The translations under genes were made by a program, and so were the position numbers. From Abditibacteriota bacterium (lineage in GTDB: Bacteria > Armatimonadota > UBA5829), in contig JAFSVJ010000051.1 in assembly GCA_017445025.1 (NCBI GenBank), forward strand, positions 1 through 64,000: a stretch of 64,000 bases of DNA, written 5' to 3'. The notes under the pieces are model-generated. The model saw only the letters and a list, made by a program, of their open reading frames with translations, searched no databases and was not told the origin of the DNA. Positions 17,637 to 24,432 of this stretch are shown piece after piece. The stretch's first letter is position 1. Each line of letters opens with the position of its first letter.

Positions 17637-19214
17637 ATGTTAAATAGAATCTTATTTGTTTTCTTGTTAATTATTTGGTCTGTTTTTGCTTTTTCTGCCG
17701 ATGACAGTTATCTCCTCGGTAATCCCAAGAGAGCTGAATGGATGGTAGGTAAATTTGGTTTAATGAACCATTATTTGTTTGTTCCTCCGGGAGAGACGGA
17801 AGAAGAGAAAACAGAAAATTTAAATAAAATCGTTGACAATTTTGATATAGATTATTATATGGATCAAGTAGAGCAGATAGGTGCAAGTTGGCTTTTTTTC
17901 ACCGTAGGTCAAAACACAAAATATTATTGCTCTCCCAATTCTGTAATTGAGAAATGTTATCCCGGACATACATCCAAGAGAGATTTAATGCTTGAACTTG
18001 CCACAGAATGCCATAAAAGAGGCTTAAGATTTGTTTTCTATATTCCTGCCGACAGCAGATGGATGGATGACGGAAGCGGTTATTATAATACTTGGACTGC
18101 CGTATGTCGAGAATATTCTCAAAGACTTGGAAAATTATGCGACGGTTGGTGGGTTGACGGTTGCGACCCTAAAGAGATGCAAGGTGAGTTTGGAAAGATG
18201 TTGGCTGAGGCTATGAGAAGCGGTAATCACGACACATGCCTTGGCATTTCCTGTCAAACTTTTGCGGCCGGCAGTTATAACAAAGAGTTGTATGCTTGTC
18301 CCTATACGGATTATATGCCCGGTGAAGTTCATCTTGTAGAGGATGGTTACATCAGAACAGACGGAATGTTTGACTCTTCTCTTTTATATCAAAATGAAGA
18401 AGGCTATGTGAGGGTTAAAAATAATTATCCGAAATTTTTTGAACCCAAAGAACAATTTATATTGGGACAACAACTACACGCTCTTGTGCCTACGGACAGT
18501 TGTTTTCAACCTTTTATTAAGTTAGAATGGGTAAATTTTGATAACAATAAATATGTGGAATTGGCTCATTCTTTTACTGATGCCAAAGGTGGCATAACAT
18601 TTAATTGTGCTATTGACAAGTCTAACGGTCATATCCCGGAGGAAGCCTTTAGAAGAGTTAAGAAAATAGGGGACAGTTATAAAGGCGATAATGCCAATAA
18701 AAAGTATCCTTTGGATAAAAATGTTCTGAAAAGAAGCAAACGAAAAATATCAAAGAATCCCAACCCTAAAAACATTGCATATTGCAAACCCTCTGATTTG
18801 ATGAATCCGAATTTGGATATTGAAATATCTTCAAGTGGTTTTATATATGATGCTTATTTAGGAAATGACGGTGATTATGAGACTTGGTCTGTAGGCGGTG
18901 ACGGTTTTTATGCTTACGCATATAAACTTGATTTGGAAGAAATTACCAAAGTTAAAAAAGTGTCTTTGTATTTTGGTAATCCGAATAATAAAGATAAAGG
19001 TTTTGCTGACGAATTTTTGATTAAGATATCAGATAACGGAAAAGATTGGAAAGAATTGGAACACTATGTAAATCCGGACAGAAAAACAGAGATTGATTTT
19101 AATTACAACAAGGGAGTGCAATTTAGATATATAGCAATTATTGCCGTAAAGCCAAACGGTCCCAACCAACCCGGTGGTCAAATGTATGTGAGGGAAATAG
19201 AAATTTATAAATAA
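17637..19214 (+). CDS. Secreted GH29-like hydrolase with C-terminal discoidin domain
   Basis: This 525-residue protein is the intact copy of the interrupted 6984 gene. It has a signal peptide (MLNRILFVFLLIIWSVFAFS), a barrel with KFGLMNHYLFVP, SWLFFTVGQNTKYYCSPNS and CDGWWVDGCD (Asp174 as likely nucleophile), and from about residue 380 an F5/8C domain ending GGQMYVREIEIYK. The C-terminal domain probably binds glycans. The close similarity to the 6984 copy points to recent duplication. TGAGGT precedes the start. It is the last gene of the carbohydrate block. Confidence 0.82.
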   Translation: MLNRILFVFLLIIWSVFAFSADDSYLLGNPKRAEWMVGKFGLMNHYLFVPPGETEEEKTENLNKIVDNFDIDYYMDQVEQIGASWLFFTVGQNTKYYCSPNSVIEKCYPGHTSKRDLMLELATECHKRGLRFVFYIPADSRWMDDGSGYYNTWTAVCREYSQRLGKLCDGWWVDGCDPKEMQGEFGKMLAEAMRSGNHDTCLGISCQTFAAGSYNKELYACPYTDYMPGEVHLVEDGYIRTDGMFDSSLLYQNEEGYVRVKNNYPKFFEPKEQFILGQQLHALVPTDSCFQPFIKLEWVNFDNNKYVELAHSFTDAKGGITFNCAIDKSNGHIPEEAFRRVKKIGDSYKGDNANKKYPLDKNVLKRSKRKISKNPNPKNIAYCKPSDLMNPNLDIEISSSGFIYDAYLGNDGDYETWSVGGDGFYAYAYKLDLEEITKVKKVSLYFGNPNNKDKGFADEFLIKISDNGKDWKELEHYVNPDRKTEIDFNYNKGVQFRYIAIIAVKPNGPNQPGGQMYVREIEIYK

Positions 19215-19306
19215 AATAATTATATTTTCTTTGTTTTCTATATTCAAATATGTGGGATAATGTAATTTTATATTTTTAATACAATTTGTTTTTTTTGATT
19301 ATTAAT

Positions 19307-19336
19307 TTGAAATTATATAATTTTTTATTATATAAT
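19307..19336 (+). promoter_or_regulatory. Promoter of the ABC transporter operon
   Basis: TTGAAA at 19307-19312 and TATAAT at 19331-19336 are 18 bases apart, about 30 bases upstream of the first permease gene. GAGGT precedes the ATG at 19366. Confidence 0.7.
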
Positions 19337-19365
19337 ACTTATGAATTATTTTTATGAGGTAATTA

Positions 19366-20319
19366 ATGGAGAAGTGGAAAAAATTGTGGTCAAACGAAAA
19401 ATTCGTGGGCTACACCTTTATTTTACCTAACTTTTTGGGTTTTTTGCTTTTTACATCTCTGCCTGTTATAGCGTCCCTTATATTAAGTTTTATGAATTGG
19501 GATATTCTTAACGAGCCTGAGTGGGCAGGTTTTGACAACTTTGTCAATCTCTTGGGTTTCCACAGAGATGAAGGAGCAATAGTAGCCAATGATGCGGAGT
19601 TTTGGAAATATTTGTATAACACTGTTTATATGATGTTAATAATTCCCGTAAGTATGGTTGGGTCCCTTTTATTGGCTTTGCTTTTAAACAGAGAAATTAA
19701 GGGAATTGTTGCTTTTAGAGCTATATATTTTCTCCCTTCAATATGTGCCGGTGTGGCAGTTTGTTTGTTGTGGAAATGGCTTCTCAATTCCAATTACGAA
19801 ATAGGTCTTATTAACTCTTCCATTGCAACTGTGGCAAGTTGGTTCGGAATAGATCCAATGTCTGTTAATTATCCCAAATGGTTATCCGACCCTGCTCTTT
19901 CAAAGCCCGCTCTTATGATTATGTCTCTGTGGTCAGGTATTGGTGGAATGAATATGATACTATACCTTGCGGCTCTGCAAAATGTTCCTCAGGAGCTTTA
20001 CGAAGCTGCTGATATTGACGGTGCATCTTCATTCCAAAAGTTTTGGAAGATTACTTTGCCTTTCCTTTCACCCACCACATTTTTCATTACAATTATGAGT
20101 ATTATAGGTGGTTTCCAAGGTGGTTTCACTCAGGCATTTGTAATGACCGAAGGTGGTCCCGCCGGTTCAACCACAACCATTGAATATTATTTGTATAACA
20201 ACGCATATTCCTATTTCCAAATGGGTTATGCCGCCGCCATAGCTTGGGTAATATTTATTATAGTTTTAATATTGACTATGATTAACTGGAAATTCGGCGG
20301 AAAATTGGTTCACTATTAG
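19366..20319 (+). CDS. ABC transporter permease, MalF/UgpA type
   Basis: The 317-residue membrane protein has about six hydrophobic segments (for example ILPNFLGFLLFTSLPVIASL, IIPVSMVGSLLLALLL, AAAIAWVIFIIVLIL). The EAA loop that contacts the ATPase is present as LYEAADIDGASSFQKFWKIT. It belongs to the carbohydrate uptake 1 (MalF) family and pairs with the next permease. Subfamily members import sugars, glycerol-3-phosphate or glycerophosphodiesters. The operon context with a glycerophosphodiesterase favours a Ugp-like role, but no substrate residue can be named. No ATPase gene is nearby, so a shared MsmK/UgpC-type ATPase is probably encoded elsewhere. Confidence 0.88.
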   Translation: MEKWKKLWSNEKFVGYTFILPNFLGFLLFTSLPVIASLILSFMNWDILNEPEWAGFDNFVNLLGFHRDEGAIVANDAEFWKYLYNTVYMMLIIPVSMVGSLLLALLLNREIKGIVAFRAIYFLPSICAGVAVCLLWKWLLNSNYEIGLINSSIATVASWFGIDPMSVNYPKWLSDPALSKPALMIMSLWSGIGGMNMILYLAALQNVPQELYEAADIDGASSFQKFWKITLPFLSPTTFFITIMSIIGGFQGGFTQAFVMTEGGPAGSTTTIEYYLYNNAYSYFQMGYAAAIAWVIFIIVLILTMINWKFGGKLVHY

Positions 20320-20330
20320 GAAGGCATAAT

Positions 20331-21158
20331 ATGAAGAAACAGACTATACTTAATAATACTATAATAATAATTTGTTTGTGTGCAATAGGAATAGGAATGC
20401 TTTTGCCTCTTATTTGGATGCTCTCTACATCTTTAAAAGAAGGTAATGCTGTAAATTCATTCCCTCCGGAATGGATACCTAATCCTATAAAGTGGTCAAA
20501 CTATAAAGATGCTGTGGAAGCTGTTCCCTTTTTCAGATATTTTATGAATTCTGTTATTATTTCTGTGACTGTGACTTTCGGTCAGGTTTTGACCAGTGCC
20601 ATGGCAGCTTATGCATTTTCACGACTTAATTTCCCGGGAAGAGATACACTTTTCTTTGGTTACCTCGCAACTATGATTATCCCCGGTTCCGTCACCATGA
20701 TTCCCACCTTTATTTTGTTCAGGTCTCTTCACTTGGTGGATACATACACAGCTTTGATTTTGCCGGGTATGTTTTCCGCATACGGAACATTTATGTTAAG
20801 GCAATTCTTTATGAGTTTGCCAAGGGAATTGGAGGATGCGGCGAAGATAGACGGTTGCACTCTGCCTATGGTATTTTGGAATGTGATTTTGCCTCTTTCC
20901 AAACCGGGACTGGCAACTCTCGCTACATTTACATTCCTTGGTTCTTGGAACAACTTTATGTGGCCTTTGGTTGTGACAAGCAGTGAGCTTAAGAAGGTAT
21001 TACCTTTGGGACTTATGTCCTTCCAAGGACAATATTCAACTCAGACCAATTTACTTATGGCAGGTTCATTAATAGCCCTTATACCTATTATATTGGTATT
21101 TTTGTTTAACCAAAGATACTTCATTAAGGGTATCCAAATGGGTGCCGTTAAAGGTTAA
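20331..21158 (+). CDS. ABC transporter permease, MalG/UgpE type
   Basis: The 275-residue second permease starts 11 bases after the first, with AGGAAGG as ribosome site. It has the MalG-type EAA loop LEDAAKIDGCTLPMVFWNVI, hydrophobic segments such as IIIICLCAIGIGMLLPLIW, and the C-terminal RYFIKGIQMGAVKG typical of this family. It forms the heterodimeric channel with the 19366 product. Confidence 0.9.
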   Translation: MKKQTILNNTIIIICLCAIGIGMLLPLIWMLSTSLKEGNAVNSFPPEWIPNPIKWSNYKDAVEAVPFFRYFMNSVIISVTVTFGQVLTSAMAAYAFSRLNFPGRDTLFFGYLATMIIPGSVTMIPTFILFRSLHLVDTYTALILPGMFSAYGTFMLRQFFMSLPRELEDAAKIDGCTLPMVFWNVILPLSKPGLATLATFTFLGSWNNFMWPLVVTSSELKKVLPLGLMSFQGQYSTQTNLLMAGSLIALIPIILVFLFNQRYFIKGIQMGAVKG

Positions 21159-21211
21159 TATAAAAATAGAAATCAGATTGTGGTGTTACCCACTACTTAG
21201 GTTGAAATAAC

Positions 21212-22564
21212 ATGAAAAATAAAATCATTCTTTTAATTTTAACTCTTGTTTTTATCTTGGTTTTTGCTACAGGGTGTAATAACTCCGGCGGAGATAAAAA
21301 AGCCAAAAAAACATATCTAAACGTAGCTGTTTGGGCGTCAAACGAGGAGAGAGCTGTCCTTGAGCCGCTCTTTGATAAGTTTGAAGCGGAAAACCCGGAT
21401 ATACAGTTATTTGTGGATTATATTCTTTCTACTCAATATAAGAATAAAATCTTGACTTCTCTTGCAGGCGGAACAGGTCCGGATGTGTTCTTGGTTTACT
21501 GTTCATTGTTTTCTGCTTTTCAAGAGAAAAATGTTTTGTATCCTTTGGAAGAGCTTATTGCCAAAGACCCAACCTTTAAAAAGAGTGATTATTTGGACTC
21601 TGCTTTAAATCAATTTTCAAAAAACGGTGACCTATACTGCATTCCTCGTGATATGCTTCCTCTCTCTTTTATAGCATATAACAAGAAATGTTTTGATGAA
21701 AAAGGGCTTCCTTATCCCAAAGATTTTATGACTTATGATGAAATTATAGATCTGGCTCAAAAGGTTGGTAATAAAAACCAACATCAAATAACAAGATTTG
21801 GTTTGTATTTGGTAGATCCTTATGAAGTAATTCTATCCTATGGCGGAGAGTTGGTGGATAATGTGGAAAATCCCACAAAGGCTGCAATTAATGACCCAAG
21901 ATTTGTGAAAGGCTTGGAATTATATCACGATATGATTTATAAATACAGAATATCACCTACAAAGGCAGAAATAGATGCCATTGGGCAAGATACTATGTCT
22001 ATGTTAAAGTCAGGTAATATAGCTATGTTTTGGAGCGGAACTTGGACATTAAGGTCTTGTTTGGAAAATAAAGAAGATTTGGATTTCGGTTATGTTCAAG
22101 GACCTCATCAACCGGGCATAGAACCTAGATTTTTGCAAGGCGGAGCGGGCTATGGAATAAATGCCAACACAAAGCATCTTGACGAAAGTTGGCGAATGCT
22201 TAAGTTTATAACAGGTTATGATGTTCAATTTGCTATGGCAGATTGTGATTATCTATTCCCCTCAAGAAAGGATGTAATCAAGACTTTATATATTGATAAA
22301 CCTAAAGACCCCTACGGTGACAGAACCGCTCTTTTGAAAGCTGCCGAATGTGTAATTCCTTATCCGAAAGTTTATATTTATGATAAGGTTATGGATGCAG
22401 CGGGCAGAGTCTTTGATAACTATTTTCTTGACACTATCAGTCTTGAAAAAACCGTAAAAGACGCACAAAAAAAAGTAGACGCAGTATTCCAAGAAGAGCG
22501 AGACAAACAAGCTCGCCGAGAAGCAAGAAAAGCAAGAAGAGAAGCTAAAAAGAACAAAAAATAA
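21212..22564 (+). CDS. Extracellular solute-binding lipoprotein, family 1
   Basis: The 450-residue protein starts MKNKIILLILTLVFILVFAT followed by GC, a lipobox, so the mature protein is anchored at Cys22. The rest fits family 1 (MalE/UgpB type) binding proteins: LNVAVWASNEERAVLEPLFD, LTSLAGGTGPDVFLV, and MLKSGNIAMFWSGTWTL. An unusual feature is a C-terminal tail of about 20 residues rich in Arg, Lys and Ala (ARREARKARREAKKNKK). In a Ugp-like operon it would deliver glycerol-3-phosphate, glycerophosphodiesters or a sugar to the permeases. It lies 53 bases after the second permease; no terminator or promoter intervenes. Confidence 0.88.
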   Translation: MKNKIILLILTLVFILVFATGCNNSGGDKKAKKTYLNVAVWASNEERAVLEPLFDKFEAENPDIQLFVDYILSTQYKNKILTSLAGGTGPDVFLVYCSLFSAFQEKNVLYPLEELIAKDPTFKKSDYLDSALNQFSKNGDLYCIPRDMLPLSFIAYNKKCFDEKGLPYPKDFMTYDEIIDLAQKVGNKNQHQITRFGLYLVDPYEVILSYGGELVDNVENPTKAAINDPRFVKGLELYHDMIYKYRISPTKAEIDAIGQDTMSMLKSGNIAMFWSGTWTLRSCLENKEDLDFGYVQGPHQPGIEPRFLQGGAGYGINANTKHLDESWRMLKFITGYDVQFAMADCDYLFPSRKDVIKTLYIDKPKDPYGDRTALLKAAECVIPYPKVYIYDKVMDAAGRVFDNYFLDTISLEKTVKDAQKKVDAVFQEERDKQARREARKARREAKKNKK

Positions 22565-22594
22565 AACCCTTTACCTCACCTTTTGGAGTATAAT

Positions 22595-24211
22595 ATGAAA
22601 GTATGTGTTTTTCAACCGGAATATTCTTATAATACAGACGATGCCGACAGATTATTTCAGTCTTATATTGAAACATTGGACAGTTTGGACAAAAGCTGTG
22701 ATGTTATTGTTTTTCCCGAATATTCCAATGTGCCGGTAAAGGTGGCAAACAGAGAAGAGCTTTTGTCTTGTTTTAACAAATATACGGATTCCCTTCATTC
22801 TAAGGCCATAGAAACAGCCAAGAGATGTAAAGCCAATGTTTTTATAGGCTGGATTTATGGAACGTCCTCAGGTCTCCGAAACACCATAGTTGCTTATAAT
22901 TCCAAAGGAGAGAGGGTAGGGGAGTATTATAAACAACACTTGGTTCCGAGAGAAATGTCTGAATACAAATTGGACAGTCAATATAGTTATGAATCATCTG
23001 AGCCTACCATAATTGAAATTGACGGTGTAAAATATGCTTTTATGATATGCTATGACTGTTATTTTTATGAATTGCTATCAAATATAGGAAGATATGATCC
23101 CGATGTGCTTATAGTTTCTGCATACCAAAGAAGTGATACTCACGACACTTTGGCATTTATGAACCAATTTGCCGCATATAATACAAATGCTTATATTTTA
23201 AGGTCAAGTGTAAGTTTAGGAGGAAGCAGTCCCACCGGTGGCTCTTCCATGATAGTATCTCCCGAAGGCAAAATCCTTGCGGATGCTTATAACAATGTGG
23301 GTGTTATTACTGCGGATATTGACCCTCATAAGAGATATTTAAAGCCGGCAGGTTTCGGAAACCCACCGGCTCCTCATCATAAATATATTGAAGCGGGAAG
23401 AAGACCATGGAAATACAGACCGGCAGGTCCTTTTATCATTCCCGATAATGAAACATTGCCTTATCCGAGAATGTGTGCTCACAGAGGTTTTAATACAATT
23501 GCCCCTGAAAACTCTATGCCCGCATTCGGTGCCGCTGTTGCTCTCGGTGCGGAAGAGATAGAGTTTGACCTTTGGGAAACCAAAGACCATGAAATAGTTT
23601 CCATTCATGACCCAAATTTGGACAGAGTGTCAAATGGCACAGGTTTTGTGGGAAATAAAACTTTGAAAGAACTTAAAGAATTGGATTTCGGTTCTGTTTA
23701 TTCTCCCGAGTTTGAAGGCTTACAAATTCCTACTTTTGAAGAAATTTTAAAGAAATTTACCCGTCTGGTTATAATGAATGTTCATATAAAACACGTGGAT
23801 GATATTAATCCTTTGCCGGAAGAATATTTAAAGAAGATTATTGATTTGTGTAAAAAATATGATTGTGAAAAATATGTATATTTTATGACCGGAAATCCTG
23901 CCATTTTAAGACAACTTGAAGACCTTGCTCCTCATATGGAAAGGTGTGCCGGCGCTACGGAGGATCCTAAGGAAGATTTGGTGGAAAAGGCTTTGAAATA
24001 TGGATGTAAAAAAATACAACTTTTCTCTCCTCATTTTGAGTTTAATCCTCCGGATTATGTAGAAAAAGCAGTAGAAAAAGCTCATAAAAACGGCATAAAA
24101 GTAAATCTGTTTTATTCCGACGACCCTAAGGAAGCCAAGATGTATTTAGACCTTGGTGTGGATACAATCCTAACCAACGATTACCATCGAGTTGGAAGTA
24201 TACTAAAATAA
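22595..24211 (+). CDS. Nitrilase-superfamily amidase fused to glycerophosphodiester phosphodiesterase
   Basis: The 538-residue protein joins two enzymes. Residues 1 to about 265 form a carbon-nitrogen hydrolase with the Glu-Lys-Cys triad: Glu42 in VFPEYSN, Lys113 in YKQHLVP and Cys152 in MICYDCYF. Residues about 290-538 form a GDPD domain with His296 (CAHRGFNTIAPENSMPAF), Glu323 and Asp325 (EIEFDLWE), and His338 (SIHDP). No signal peptide is visible, so it is cytoplasmic. It follows the ABC genes like UgpQ follows UgpBAEC in E. coli. I infer cleavage of imported phosphodiesters that also carry an amide or nitrile. GGAG six bases upstream supports the ATG at 22595, not the upstream TTG at 22583. 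Confidence 0.85.
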   Translation: MKVCVFQPEYSYNTDDADRLFQSYIETLDSLDKSCDVIVFPEYSNVPVKVANREELLSCFNKYTDSLHSKAIETAKRCKANVFIGWIYGTSSGLRNTIVAYNSKGERVGEYYKQHLVPREMSEYKLDSQYSYESSEPTIIEIDGVKYAFMICYDCYFYELLSNIGRYDPDVLIVSAYQRSDTHDTLAFMNQFAAYNTNAYILRSSVSLGGSSPTGGSSMIVSPEGKILADAYNNVGVITADIDPHKRYLKPAGFGNPPAPHHKYIEAGRRPWKYRPAGPFIIPDNETLPYPRMCAHRGFNTIAPENSMPAFGAAVALGAEEIEFDLWETKDHEIVSIHDPNLDRVSNGTGFVGNKTLKELKELDFGSVYSPEFEGLQIPTFEEILKKFTRLVIMNVHIKHVDDINPLPEEYLKKIIDLCKKYDCEKYVYFMTGNPAILRQLEDLAPHMERCAGATEDPKEDLVEKALKYGCKKIQLFSPHFEFNPPDYVEKAVEKAHKNGIKVNLFYSDDPKEAKMYLDLGVDTILTNDYHRVGSILK

Positions 24212-24212
24212 C

Positions 24213-24236
24213 AGCAGGTTTTACCTGCTTTTTTTA
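24213..24236 (+). terminator. Terminator of the ABC/GDPD operon
   Basis: AGCAGGT-TTT-ACCTGCT is followed by a T tract, one base after the stop codon. It closes the four-gene unit. Confidence 0.85.
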
Positions 24237-24294
24237 TTTATTTCAAACAAAAAGGACTTTAGAAATTATTTAAAAAAAAGAGTTTTTAAAACAT

Positions 24295-24323
24295 TTGATA
24301 TTTTTTGTGTTTTATGGTATAAT
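24295..24323 (+). promoter_or_regulatory. Promoter of the secreted transglutaminase-like gene
   Basis: TTGATA (24295-24300) and TATAAT (24318-24323) are 17 bases apart, with an extended TGG before the -10. A leader of about 105 bases follows, ending in AGGAGG before the ATG at 24433. Confidence 0.8.
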
Positions 24324-24432
24324 AGAATTAAGTGATAAAAAGAATTTAGGTATTTAAAATAAAGTTTTAAATAATTTAAATTGTTGAAAGATATTTATTC
24401 ACTCATTATTAATTTAAAAGGAGGAAAAAATA

